In this document: positions 12,133 through 24,200 of the stretch, one piece after another
How positions within the stretch are numbered: the first letter of the stretch is position 1
Layout of the letters: each line of letters begins with the position of its first letter
Assembly (NCBI GenBank): GCA_028752905.1
Contig: JAQNBH010000012.1
Span: 24,685,816-24,749,815 of the forward strand
Source of the DNA: Cladorhizidae sp. MBARI D1340-BT2
Lineage: Eukaryota > Porifera > Demospongiae > Poecilosclerida > Cladorhizidae
Reading direction: 5' to 3'
Length of the DNA stretch: 64,000 bases
Made by a program: the position numbers and the translations under genes
The notes under the pieces: generated by a model
What the model was told of the DNA's origin: nothing
The model's database searches: none
What the model saw: only the letters and a program-made list of their open reading frames with translations

Positions 12133-12529
12133 CTGAGCTAGAATACCTAGTAGGGGGGCTAGAATGGGTTGGGAATGTCTGTGCTAGAATGCCTAGTAGG
12201 GGGGCCAGAATGGGGTGATACTGTTGGGGGGAAGGTGTTTAGGCTCCTTTCCGGCTGAAGCCCTCACATGTGGCTAGTCTCATTTGCGTTCACTTTGCCG
12301 ATGAGATAAAACTCTTCTATTCCAGACAACTGTCAACTCCTGCTGACGCTCCGCTTCTTCCTATGATAATGCTAGAGAGCTCTCGACATACAATCACAGA
12401 TCTACCACAAGTAAAGTCGACAGAGAGTGCGTAAACTACACAGAATGCAGCCACGTGCCTTGCATGCTGTGCACATACTCGCCCATTATGATTAAAAGGG
12501 GAGACAGTGGCATTAAAAAAAATTTAACT
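12133..12529. other. Intergenic, no gene seen
   Basis: This stretch contains short direct repeats of CTAGAATGCCTAGTAGGGG and GAATGGGTTGGGAATGTC around 12140-12220, and no coding sequence. Confidence 0.35.
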
Positions 12530-13565
12530 TGTGGTTACCACTTTATAGCTCCGTAGATTCTGTAAACAACATGATATGGACTTGATATATATATAACTCA
12601 AAAGATAGGTCTCTCTGTGTGCTCTCTTTTGATACTAAAATATTTTTCATAGGTATAACTAAGCCAAGTCACTAGACCTAAAGTGGAGGGAACTTCAAAA
12701 CCTGAATGCCTGAATTGGCCGCATAAATATCTCCAGATTGCAAAGTGCTAAAGATTTGAAATTAGCACCAGTGGCTTGACACGAGACTCTAGAGGAAGCC
12801 CTACTCTATTCAACGAGTGTTTTCATTAGGCGTTAAAACGTAAGTACGTTGTCAAGCGCATGGGTGGAAAATGAGTTTTTATTTTTAATTTTTTTTATTA
12901 TCAAAAATATAGGAGGAACGAACAAAGAGGAGATGTTGAATTTGGCTCATTCACCCCCCTAGTGTTCTCAACTTCTGGGGGAATGGCAAAGTCTGCAACA
13001 GTAGCCTACAAAAGGCTTGCCTCCCTACTTGCAGCAAAAAGAGATCAGCACTACAGCACTGTCATGGCCTGGTTGCGTGTCCTTCTTAGCTTCTCTCTTC
13101 TGAGGTCAACCGTCTCAGGGGTGCTAGATCTACCTCAGGCCACCCCATTCATGAAACATCACCAATCGACATTGCCATGAGTGAGGGTCGAATATCACTA
13201 CATCAGTGAAATCCATTGAACTCTATGCCAATACAATACAAAATGACGAAATTCATTTTCTACCCGCTGTGCTTGTACATTTTTAACGCCTAATGAAAAC
13301 ACTTATTGAATAGAGTAGAGCTTCCTCTAGCCATTGGTGTTAATTTCAACTCTCTATATACCCACTTGGCAATCTGGAGATATTTATGCGGCCAGTTCAG
13401 GTTTTTGAGGTCCCTCCACTTGGCTCCCATAACTTGGCTATAGTTACACTTATGAAAAATATTTTAGTATCAACAGAGAGCACAAAGAGAGACCTATCTT
13501 TTGAGCTATATATATTAAGTCCATACCATGAAGTTTACGGAATCTATGGAGTTATAAATTGAGAA
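12530..13565. repeat. Foldback (long inverted repeat) element, arms about 300 bp
   Basis: The left arm (about 12536-12890) and right arm (about 13240-13562) are inverted copies of each other. Landmarks in order are TATAGCTCCGTAGATTCTG, CTCAAAAGATAGGTCTCTCT, ATATTTTTCATAGGTATAAC, AAATATCTCCAGATTGC and GTGTTTTCATTAGGCGTT. The same arm occurs singly at 16612-16925, 34485-34735 and 37040-37330, always in the left-arm orientation. The spacer (12890-13240) is not repeated elsewhere in the window and has only a short open frame of no recognised family. Confidence 0.7.
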
Positions 13566-14350
13566 AAAATACATGTGGCAACTTTTAAACCTTGTCATTA
13601 TCTGTTAATCAAAGACTGACTTGTGTATATAACTTGTTTATGCTAAATTATACATGGCAAATTAGCTGGTTAAGTAAGATGTTTGGCTAAATATTAACTA
13701 TCATTCTGAAAAACTGGCTGGAAATGGCATACTCCTGAGAAGACTGCTGGGGTAGCATTGTGATGTGGAGGTTTACCAAGAAAAGGTCCCAGGTCCACAC
13801 TTTCCAGAAATTTGGGGTCCATATTATGTCCTGTCTGTGAAGTCCCTGTGTCTGTGAAGTCACACAAGGTTTGTAGATGTATTTGGTTCTGTATGTTGCA
13901 GTGCTCATTATACTCAATTGTGATTTTATCCACCAAACATTCCATCAGTCATCTTTGTCAAATATATGTCCACCAGATCCCTACAACACTTCCTTCACGT
14001 CAACTATTATATGTTGGAAACTTTGTGCCAAATTCTATAGTGAAGTAAAGCTACGTAACCGTAGACCGATGCCCGTGCTAGATCAAATGGACCTCTGGGA
14101 TGTTGGTACGCAATAGCATATTTGTAGAGGCTTCAGGTGACTGCATGTTGCCCGTCTAACTTCCATTAGCAAAGTGAATGTGAACAGAGCACAGCACTAG
14201 CACATGGTTAATAACAATCTGTCATAGTCAGAAGCAGCAAAACATTACGTACTATATAAGTATATAAATATCTACGCAAATATGAGAAGTGTAATATAAA
14301 AAGGAGTCCTCCATCAAGTTCCACACTTGCAGTAAACAGGGAATACACTG
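13566..14350. other. 3' flank of the aminopeptidase locus, no gene seen
   Basis: This region lies immediately downstream (minus sense) of the aminopeptidase stop codon and should hold its 3' UTR. I found no convincing minus-strand AATAAA signal and no other gene. The short open frames around 13690-14116 match no family I recognise. Confidence 0.3.
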
Positions 14351-14530
14351 TTACTGAGTAGCAAGCCACTCCTTCACTGCCTCCCTGTCCCTCTCCAGCC
14401 ACTTTGCGTTGAGCCGGATGGCCTCACAGTTCTGCTTCACCACCCTATTAGCCACTGTCCACGGGTTCTGTGTAAAGAACTTATCCACCTCACACGCATG
14501 TTCTTCCGAAGCAAACCCACTGGTGGTTAC
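14351..14530 (-). pseudogene. NPEPPS: Aminopeptidase exon 15 (last), C-terminus
   Basis: A 180-nt exon follows an AG at 14532-14531 and ends at TAA (14353-14351). It encodes VTTSGFASEEHACEVDKF, then FFTQNP, and a final helix with NCEAIRLNAKWLERD. This corresponds to the family's C-terminal helices (consensus GFA...EV..FF..HP..., then C.E.I..NA.WL.RD). The frame is fully open and the phase matches exon 14, so this part alone is undamaged. Confidence 0.8.
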
Positions 14531-15772
14531 CTGCATACATACAAGTACGAGTTAGTTTGGGGCGGGTTCTCTGAGCATGGACAAACAGAACTTGAATATG
14601 AACTACAATGACTGCCAGTACTTGTAAGCTGAGTAGCTGGCCACCTCAGCAGCAGCTAGCAGAGCAATGGGATGATGAGAGGAGGTATTCAGTTTTAACT
14701 CATTAGGGCTGATAGCAGACATATCCATGCATGCAGGGATTTCATGTTTCATGACGATAGTGAAATTGGATAAAAAGTTAGCTCGCACAGTAAATCCAAC
14801 ACGAGCTGTTGGCTGGCAAGGCTGCATCCAACACTACTCTACTAGAAAAACGCCTGCTTTCTTGAAATGGTGAGGTTTACGATGGCAAGTATCGTTGTCT
14901 TCTACAAAAGCAAAAGACTTTAAAAAGTGAGTAGCTACAGTGCTAGCTCAAGGTGGCAAATGGTTACACTTTAACTTGGAAGTGCTCTGAGAGAAAACCA
15001 TTGCCTCATGTACTGGAGCTTAGAAGACCAAGGTAGCAGCTGTAGCAGCTATCTAAAGCTACAATGACTGCTATGCTGTTTAGCCTAAACACTATAGTGA
15101 TGCTAGCATATCAATAATGCTCACCTGGTGGAACCATCAAGCCATGAAGAAGGCACACTTGACACTTGCTGTTAATATTTCACATAACTTTGCATAAAGT
15201 TCAGGCATACGTGTGCACCACATAAATTTTTTAAAAAATCGGCCCTAAAGAGGGTTTTAACTTGGGCACTTAGTGGCAGGGATTATGACCATCCTTTACC
15301 AGACAAGTGTGGTTTCACACCATGCTTCAACAGATCATATTACAGGAATGGCAAACATTTCTGAGGACTTATATATTCGTGTTTTATTTCCAATTCATGC
15401 CTCAGGTATGTACTCTGAGCATAAGCAAAGAAAACTGGAATGACCTCGACTACTTGTCAGTATTTTGTAAGCTCCTAGCTCTCATAATGGAGGCCAAAGA
15501 GTTGCTGGCCATCCTAGCAGCAGCTATATAGCAAGTAATGGAGACAGAATAGCAGCAGCTAGCAAGATAAGGTTTCTCTAAAACTGAACTCATTCCTATA
15601 CGATCTTAAGTGTGTGGACATGTGGATGACCACACCCACTTTAAATAAAAACTAGGTGAAATGAAATCATTGACTCCTATTATACATAAGCTGAGGCAAA
15701 GTTGAAAGAATTTCAAGTTTGTATTTGATGCCCCTCCCTCACCTCCTAGCCTTTCCCAATTCTCTGTCTTAC
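14531..15772. other. Intron between exons 14 and 15, no gene seen
   Basis: This is intronic sequence (1,242 nt). It contains no recognised repeat family or gene; CAGCAGCTAGC-type words recur at 14650 and 15550. Confidence 0.5.
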
Positions 15773-15928
15773 GTCAATAATCCTGGACAAAAGGAATGCA
15801 GCTTGGAACCTCTCCTTCATCTCACTCCATCTCTCCTGCAAGAACTTCCACGTCATCTCACGTGACCTAGGACTACAGCCACTGGCAGAGTAGATCAGGG
15901 TGCCGCTGTCCTGAGTACGAATCTTGTC
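15773..15928 (-). pseudogene. NPEPPS: Aminopeptidase exon 14
   Basis: This 156-nt open exon has a TTCAG acceptor and a GTAAGA donor, both in phase 0. It encodes DKIRTQDSGTLIYSASG, then SREMTWKFLQERW and FQAAFLLSRIID. It matches the NPEPPS helical-domain stretch (VRPQD....I.G......AWKF...NW......Y...FL.SRLI). No damage was seen. Confidence 0.8.
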
Positions 15929-15984
15929 CTGAAGGAAAAACACACAACATACTATTCTGCACCAGTCAAAGTATTATGCTGTCC

Positions 15985-16440
15985 ACCTCACCACACATTA
16001 TAGGTGCAGTACGTATTTGGTAGTAGTGAGATATGGAGACCAATGGTAGCTATGATATAAATCACCACGCATTATAGGTGCAGTACGTATGTGGTAGTAG
16101 TGAGCTATAGAGACCAATGGTAGCTATGATATAAATCACCACACATTATAGGTGCAGTGCTACATATGTGGTAGTAGTGAGATATGGAGACCAATGGTAG
16201 CTATGTTATAAATCACCACACATTATAGGTGCAGTACGTATGTGGTAGTAGTGAACGATGGATAACAATGGTAGCTATGATATAAATCACCACACATTAT
16301 AGGTGCAGTACGTATGTGGTAGTAGTAAGTATGGAGACCAATGGTAGCTATGATATAAATCACCACACATTATAGGTGCAGTGCTACATATGTGGCAGTA
16401 GTGAGATATGGAGACCAATCGTAGCTATGGATGCTCCATA
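15985..16440. repeat. Tandem repeat, about 76-bp unit, 6 copies
   Basis: Each unit carries CACCACACATTATAGGTGCAG, TATGTGGTAGTAGTGA and GAGACCAATGGTAGCTATG. Two copies share the insertion TGCTACATATG, which hints at duplication of multi-unit blocks. The array is intronic. Confidence 0.85.
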
Positions 16441-16611
16441 CAAAACTAGTAGCTAATCACTAACTCCAGTGTCTTGTTGAAAGAACACTACACCAGTAGA
16501 CCTTGTGGCTAAACAAGATCCAGTGCATTATAAGCTTTCAATAACCCTCACAGAGTAGATTATAACTACTTCCTGAACAATCAACTAGAGGTGACAGCAC
16601 CAATTTATTAT

Positions 16612-17796
16612 TTATTTTTTAAGCTTGTGATTACCAATTTATAGCTCCGTAGATTCTGTAAACTTCGTTGGTATGAACTTGATATATAGCTCAAAAGATA
16701 GGTCTCTCCGTGTGCTCTCTTTTGATACTAAAATATTTTTCATAGGTATAACGATAGCCAAGTTTACTGGAGCTAAAGTGGAGGGAACTTCAAAACCTGA
16801 ATGCCTGAATTTGCCACATAAATATCTCCAGATTGCAAAGTGATAACGAGTTCAAATTAGCCCATGTGGGTGGCTAGAGGATTCCCTACTCTACACACCG
16901 AGTGTTTTCATTACTCTATATCACTCTTGTGTCCACTACCCAAAAAAAAAATTCTTTCTTCTTCCCCCCCCCCCCCCAAATACTGTACGTGCAAGATGCT
17001 GCCTTCCAAATTTGAGAAGATTTGGATGCTCCATTCTGGACTTGTACTAACTTGAGTACTCCCGATTTGCGAAGAAGACGCTTCACATAATAGTGAGTTT
17101 CAATGGCCGCGGAGACCGACAAGGGAAGCAAACCAGTGATTCTGGTCATCCCCCTAGGAAGCAGCCTATATAGGACAGACCAAACTTCTCCTCCCTATTC
17201 TTGGTATGTATATGTATACCACTTTTGGTGTTTTTTAAATGGTATGGTCAGTTCAACCATTGAAATACTATGCTAGTCCTTAAAATGCCTGTCCCGAAAA
17301 AGTTGTTTTTTTTGGCCAAGGACGGTTCTCCCTGCTTCATATTTGGAGTAATCGGACAAAATTATATCGATTCTGTTTCCTCTCAATGAGAGCTACAAGA
17401 TGACATTCTCTGTTTTTAATTTTAAGCAAGTATGATGTCAACAGGTACAAAAAAACAATGAAAATGCTACCTAGAAATTGCAATAGTTTTTAAAGTCCAT
17501 GATCACACTATTTAAAAAAAACTCAATGTTATAATTATTGTGTTTCATACTTTGTAATTTCCCCTGTGGTAAGTTGTGAAATCCCAAAGTAAACTAGTCT
17601 CCAAATATGACCGTCCTCGTGAAATCTTAAATGTTCACTAAGTCCGGATCAGTTGGAGCTGGGTAGTTGGCACAGCACCAGAAGGTAGGTCTGTGTATAG
17701 GTACACATCACACAAGATTTCAAATAAAAATTCTGAAGCAGAGAGAAGTTGAGGTTTTTTTTTGTTTTGTTTTTTTGGGGTAGTGGACCCCCTTAA
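16612..17796 (+). mobile_element. Non-autonomous copy of the Kolobok-like TTAA family
   Basis: The left part (16612-16925) is the arm shared with 12530-13565. The right part (about 17220-17796) is a diverged copy of the right end of the 36843-38839 element. Shared landmarks include CTCAATGAGA, TTAATTTTAAGCAAGTAT and GATCAGTTGGAGCTGGGT. The right end is GGACCCCC followed by TTAA at 17793-17796. The left TTAA and terminal repeat were not found, so the left end is truncated or diverged. Confidence 0.55.
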
Positions 17797-18389
17797 AAGC
17801 AATTAACTAAGTTGCAATAGGTAAGAGAGTAACTCAAACCAAGTCTACTTGTAAGCTGAGGTTACCATAATCCAACCTCTATCTAAGCTGCCAGGGGGGC
17901 AACTGCAGTCTTGCGTAACCATGAAGCCTGAGTGGGTTCATGCTTCCTCATTTGTCTCCTGGGTCACGTGACTTCCTGCCACTCCTTTACCTCACCATCT
18001 TGGGGCAGTCTTGGGGTAGGAGTATTGTGAGAGCCATCTCCTTATTGGGGGGGTAACTTGGGCTTGACTCCTGCCCAAGGGAAGAGGATGCCTATGGTAA
18101 TTGATCCCCCCTCAGCTTGACTGAGTAGGTATCCTAGTCAGCGAACTGGCTCCGTCTATGGCATGTGCGTACAAGTATGGTAAGGGGGTGCGACATGCTA
18201 GGGTGTTGGGTGAAAATTAAGTGGTCTTGGTATATACGACTACTGGGACCCTCCCATTTACTACTCAGGAGTTGTAGAAGTTAACAGAATTTGACAATTC
18301 GGGATATGTACACAGCATGAAGGTTTTTCTGAATGCAATTTCAAAGCGCCAAGCCACACCCAGGTGGTTAGTCTGTCGTCCTCAGAGAG
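17797..18389. other. Intronic, no gene seen
   Basis: No supported feature. A GC-richer segment (17880-18180) may be part of the transposon that left the tyrosine-recombinase fragment next to it. Confidence 0.3.
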
Positions 18390-18506
18390 GAGGAGTTTTC
18401 CATGACCACGGACAGGGCCTGCTAGTTGGTCCCAAGGCACTCTGATATACTGCAGGAATGCTGCACTGTGCCACCAGCCTGACAGCTCAATGGTCGAGTC
18501 TGCCAC
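18390..18506 (-). pseudogene. C-terminal fragment of a tyrosine recombinase (DIRS/Crypton-like)
   Basis: The minus-strand frame reads DSTIELSGWWHSAAFLQY-I-R followed by VPWDQLAG. The pattern G-R/W-W-x-S-x-A-F/Y-x-x-Y-I-R is the catalytic-tyrosine end of tyrosine recombinases carried by DIRS-like and Crypton elements. The usual G-R before the first W is G-W here. No upstream catalytic Arg/His boxes or reverse transcriptase were found. It is a fragment inside the aminopeptidase intron. Confidence 0.45.
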
Positions 18507-18796
18507 CCTTGATAGTGCTGCTGAGGTAGCTGCTAGGCTGTGCCTGCCTACTGCTGCTGTGGTAGCTGCTCAAAAGTGGAATGTGCTTTATTGTCACCTA
18601 GCCTGCTTGAAATAGATCTAAAGACCAAGGTTGGATATTGAAGCCTTTTTACTGTGACCCGATATTCGTTACACCCAATTAGTGGGGCCAATCCCTGTAC
18701 ATGCTCAATTTTATTGACAAGTAAATATGTTGTCATAAGACAATACTTATAGAGCCATGGCTCTGGCTGCCCAGCTGGTTAGGTCTGGCCCTGTGT

Positions 18797-19593
18797 GATC
18801 CTTCTGGAGGCAATCTATACAGTAGCCCTGTGTGGATCCTCCTGGAGGCAATCTAGCCCTGTGTAATCCTCCTCGAGGCAATCTAATCCTGTGTAATCCT
18901 CCTCGAGGCAATCTAGCCCTGTGTGGTCCTCCTCGAGGCAATCTAGCCCTGTGTGATCCTCCTCGAGGCAATCTAGCCCTGTGTGATCCTCCTGGAGGCA
19001 ATCTAGCCCTGTGTGGTCCTCCTGGAGGCAATCTAGCCTGTGTGGTCCTCCTGTAGCCCTGTGTGGTCCTCCTGTATGCAATCTAGCTCTGTATGATCCT
19101 CCTGGAGGCAATCTAGCCCTGTGTGATCCTCCTGGAGGCAATCTAACCCTGTGTGATCCTCCTCGAGGCAATCTAGCCCTGTGTGATCCTCCTGGAGGCA
19201 ATCTAGCCCTGTGTGATCCTCCAGGAGGCAATCTAGCCCTGTGAGATCCTCCTGGGGGTAATCTAGCCATGTGTGATCCTCCTCGAGGCAATCTAGCCCT
19301 GTGTGATCCTCCTTGGAGGCAATCTAGCCCTGTGTGATCCTCCTCGAGGCAATCTAGCCCTGTGTGGTCCTCCTGGAGGCAATCTAGCCCTGTGTGGTCC
19401 TCCTGGAGGCAATCTAGCCCTGTGTGATCCTCCTGGAGGCAATCTAGCCCTGTGTGATCCTCCTGGAGGCAATCTAGCCCTGTGTAATCCTCCTGGAGGC
19501 AATCTAGCCCTGTGAGATCCTCCTGGAGGCAATCTAGCCCTGTGTGGTCCTCCTGGAGGCAATCTGGCCATGTGTGGTCCTCCTGAAGGCAAA
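18797..19593. repeat. Tandem repeat, 30-bp unit, about 26 copies
   Basis: The unit is TCCTCCTGGAGGCAATCTAG followed by CCCTGTGTGA, with TCGAGG/TGGAGG and GATC/GGTC/AATC variants. CCTCCTGGAGG and CCTCGAGG are near-palindromic. As 30 is a multiple of three, both strands stay open (PPGGNLALCD and RLPPGGSHRA repeats), but there is no start context or conserved flank, so it is not coding. The array is intronic. Confidence 0.9.
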
Positions 19594-20887
19594 AAGAACA
19601 CCTTCACATTAACCTCTCTCGGCCTGTAAAGACTTTATTGAAAAGCCGTGGGTCAGAGACTAACCAATTGAGGTCCTTTCTTGCAAGAGGCTCAAGTTAT
19701 AGATTACCAAGTGCCCAGCCTCATAATTACTTTCTGCCCAGACTTCCAACACTCCTGCAGCTAGTGGGCTTTTAAAAACCATTATTATTGGCCCAGAACA
19801 CCTGAACACTGCCGAGAAGTGCCTAGGCCTGGGTCTATCTTCCTTAGGGGGTCCATACATGAATTACACCATGGTCTACATCCATCTATAATTCTCACCC
19901 CTAGTTGTAGCAACCGTGGGGTAGTCACCTCTGCTGGGCGGGGAGGATTAGCTAGAGATAATGGGGCACATTGGGGAATCTGTCCTGCAGCAAGGCTAAT
20001 GGTTCTGGGGAAAATGGCAGAAAATCATATTCCACTCTGGCACTGGATGCTGTGCAGCAATGCGCTCAGAAGGAAGCAACTACAACAACAAGCAAGCTGT
20101 TGTAGCTCTGATTGGTGGCAGTGCAGTGAAACTACACTAAACCATATTTACACAGCAAGGGTGTACATTTATTAGACCCCACCAGGAAGTCATTAATGCA
20201 ACCCACTCCCCCCCCCCCCCCCCCCCTCCTTCAATGAATCAATGAAGAGATGAGCAGGTTCCACTGTATATATATATAAGTGAATGCTCTTGTAATCACT
20301 TTATTGGCAGGAACATTATCTCACGGCCAAAAGTTATACACACAAATAGGCCATTTTGATCTGAAAACAGCCAACTTCAAAAACATTTACTGTATGTCTT
20401 TGCTAAGATAGTAAACCTGCTGACAATTTTATACACTCCAGTTAATGTATTTTGATTGTAAAACAACGAGGTCCATTGATTTTTTTTTTTTAATACAGTT
20501 GCTTTATTTGGACTGTGACTCATATGCTACAGTCAGCATGTCAGCTAGCATGAGATTGCAGGCTATCCAGTTAGCTGGCTCTCCTCTGCAGATAGCATGC
20601 CTGATCAAACAGAAGGTAACTACACCACCTCCCACTCCTCATTTATTATTCAAACCATCCAACAAATTTTAATTACTTTATTTGTAGCTTAGAGAGAACT
20701 CATCAATTACAATTTACTGATAGGAAGAAAGCCAATCCATGCAACCAGACGCAAGACAGTAGGACACAACCGTCGTTGACTCTGTGTTGTCCAATCACAA
20801 TATCAAGTGATCATCAGATGTGCATATTTAGATTGGAACGCTATAAATAAATAAAATATATATACAGAAATGCACTCTCAGACGTAC
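19594..20887. other. Intron between exons 13 and 14, no exon found
   Basis: No gene was seen. A run of about 20 C lies at 20207-20226. The missing aminopeptidase exons (about 100 residues) would be expected between here and 15928, but no part could be recognised. Confidence 0.4.
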
Positions 20888-21058
20888 CATTGTCATCCTC
20901 AGCATCCCAGCCCAGACGTTCGTGCGTGGCCCTGCAAAAACCTAGCACAAACTTCTTGTAGCTCTCATGGAAGTCAGTGTAGAAGAAAAGCCAACCGAGG
21001 GTGCTCAAGTTGGAGGCAAGGTTCTCCCACACCGTGTATGAAGGCTCATGGCAGTAGG
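20888..21058 (-). pseudogene. NPEPPS: Aminopeptidase exon 13
   Basis: This 171-nt open exon ends at a GTACGT donor. It encodes AYCHEPSYTVWENLASNL, then YTDFHESYKKFV and ATHERLGWDAEDDNG. It matches the NPEPPS segment EPNYTVW.DL..NL and ERLGWD, in the C-terminal helical domain. It sits directly left of the 12-kb array, which therefore fills the intron between exons 12 and 13. Confidence 0.8.
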
Positions 21059-21221
21059 CTCCAAGAAGACAAAGGACATCCATGGATGGTATTGCCGATG
21101 CCAGCTGAAGCTTTAGGAGGAAGGAGAGTAACTTGAATTAGCTACACGTACATACACATATATTATGTGGTATAGGTGTACATTTGTGTGTGTGTATTCT
21201 CACAATTTGGTATGTGTATGT

Positions 21222-24200
21222 GGTGTGTGTGCATGTATATATGTAAGTGTGTGTACATGTATATATGTAAGTGTGTGTGCATGTATATATGTAAGTGTGT
21301 GTGCATGTATATATGTAAGTGTGTGTACATGTATATATGTAAGTGTGTGCATGTATATATGTAAGTGTGTGTGCATGTATATATGTAAGTGTGTGCATGT
21401 ATATATGTAAGTGTGTGTGCATGTATATATGTAAGTGTGTGCATGTATATATGTAAGTGTGTGTGCATGTATATATGTAAGTGTGTGTACATGTATATAT
21501 GTAAGTGTGTGTGCATGTATATATGTAAGTGTGTGTGCATGTATATATGTAAGTGTGTGCATGTATATATGTAAGTGTGTGTACATGTATATATGTAAGT
21601 GTGTGTGCATGTATATATGTAAGTGTGTGTACATGTATATATGTAAGTGTGTACATGTATATATGTAAGTGTGTGCATGTATATATGCAAGTGTGTGCAT
21701 GTATATATGTAAGTGTGTGTGCATGTATATATGTAAGTGTGTGCATGTATATATGTAAGTGTGTGTGCATGTATATATGTAAGTGTGTACATGTATATAT
21801 GCAAGTGTGTGCATGTATATATGTAAGTGTGTGTGCATGTATATATGTAAGTGTGTGTACATGTATATATGTAAGTGTGTGTACATGTATATATGTAAGT
21901 GTGTGTGCATGTATATATGTAAGTGTGTGTGCATGTATATATGTAAGTGTGTGTACATGTATATATGTAAGTGTGTGTGCATGTATATATGTAAGTGTGT
22001 GTGCATGTATATATGTAAGTGTGTGTACATGTATATATGTAAGTGTATGTGCATGTATATATGTAAGTGTGTGTGCATGTATATATGTAAGTGTGTGTGC
22101 ATGTATATATGTAAGTGTGTGTACATGTATATATGTAAGTGTGTGCATGTATATATGTAAGTGTGTGTGCATGTATATATGTAAGTGTGTGCATGTATAT
22201 ATGTAAGTGTGTGTGCATGTATATATGTAAGTGTGTGCATGTATATATGTAAGTGTGTACATGTATATATGTAAGTGTGTACATGTATATATGTAAGTGT
22301 GTGTGCATGTATATATGTAAGTGTGTGCATGTATATATGTAAGTGTGTGTACATGTATATATGTAAGTGTGTGTGCATGTATATATGTAAGTGTGTGTAC
22401 ATGTATATATGTAAGTGTGTACATGTATATATGTAAGTGTGTGCATGTATATATGCAAGTGTGTGCATGTATATATGTAAGTGTGTGTGCATGTATATAT
22501 GTAAGTGTGTGTACATGTATATATGTAAGTGTGTGTACATGTATATATGTAAGTGTGTGTGCATGTATATATGTAAGTGTGTGCATGTATATATGTAAGT
22601 GTGTGTACATGTATATATGTAAGTGTGTGTGCATGTATATATGTAAGTGTGTGTACATGTATATATGTAAGTGTGTACATGTATATATGTAAGTGTGTGC
22701 ATGTATATATGCAAGTGTGTGCATGTATATATGTAAGTGTGTGTGCATGTATATATGTAAGTGTGTGTACATGTATATATGTAAGTGTGTGTACATGTAT
22801 ATATGTAAGTGTGTGTACATGTATATATGTAAGTGTGTGTGCATGTATATATGTAAGTGTGTGTGCATGTATATATGTAAGTGTGTGTACATGTATATAT
22901 GTAAGTGTGTGTGCATGTATATATGTAAGTATGTGTACATGTATATATGTAAGTCTGTATGCATGTATATATGTAAGTGTGTGTACATGTATATATGTAA
23001 GTGTGTGTGCATGTATATATGTAAGTGTGTGTACATGTATATATGTAAGTGTGTGTACATGTATATATGTAAGTGTGTGTGCATGTATATATGTAAGTGT
23101 GTGTGCATGTATATATGTAAGTGTGTGCATGTATATATGTAAGTGTGTGTACATGTATATATGTAAGTGTGTGTGCATGTATATATGTAAGTGTGTGTGC
23201 ATGTATATATGTAAGTGTGTGTGCATGTATATATGTGAGTGTGTGCATGTATATATGTAAGTGTGTGTGCATGTATATATGTAAGTGTGTGCATGTATAT
23301 ATGTAAGTGTGTGTGCATGTATATATGTAAGTGTGTGTACATGTATATATGTAAGTGTGTGTACATGTATATATGTAAGTGTGTGTGCATGTATATATGT
23401 AAGTGTGTACATGTATATATGTAAGTGTGTACATGTATATATGTAAGTGTGTGTACATGTATATATGTAAGTGTGTGTACATGTATATATGTAAGTGTGT
23501 ACATGTATATATGTAAGTGTGTACATGTATATATGTAAGTGTGTGTGCATGTATATATGTAAGTGTGTGTGCATGTATATATGTAAGTGTGTGTACATGT
23601 ATATATGTAAGTGTGTGTGCATGTATATATGTAAGTGTGTGTGCATGTATATATGTAAGTGTGTGTACATGTATATATGTAAGTGTGTGTGCATGTATAT
23701 ATGTAAGTGTGTACATGTATATATGTAAGTGTGTGCATGTATATATGTAAGTGTGTGTACATGTATATATGTAAGTGTGTGTGCATGTATATATGTAAGT
23801 GTGTGCATGTATATATGTAAGTGTGTGTACATGTATATATGTAAGTGTGTACATGTATATATGTAAGTGTGTACATGTATATATGTAAGTGTGTGTACAT
23901 GTATATATGTAAGTGTATGTGCATGTATATATGTAAGTGTGTGTGCATGTATATATGTAAGTGTGTGTACATGTATATATGTAAGTGTATGTGCATGTAT
24001 ATATGTAAGTGTGTGTGCATGTATATATGTAAGTGTGTGTGCATGTATATATGTAAGTGTGTGCATGTATATATGTAAGTGTGTGTACATGTATATATGT
24101 AAGTGTGTGTGCATGTATATATGTAAGTGTGTGCATGTATATATGTAAGTGTGTGTACATGTATATATGTAAGTGTATGTGCATGTATATATGTAAGTGT

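Noticed and set aside
18797..19593. CRISPR-like regularly spaced ~30-bp repeats
   Set aside because: The copies are head-to-tail with no unique spacers, and the genome is eukaryotic.
18747..19607. Pro/Gly-rich repeat proteins (RLPPGGSHRA; PPGGNLALCD) resembling collagen-like ORFs
   Set aside because: They come from the 30-bp intronic array, open on both strands, and have no Gly-X-Y periodicity or gene context.
20445..20672. Possible plus-strand gene fragment with Met/Ala-rich start
   Set aside because: It shows no homology to a family I know. A related segment near 51712-51780 suggests a dispersed non-coding repeat.
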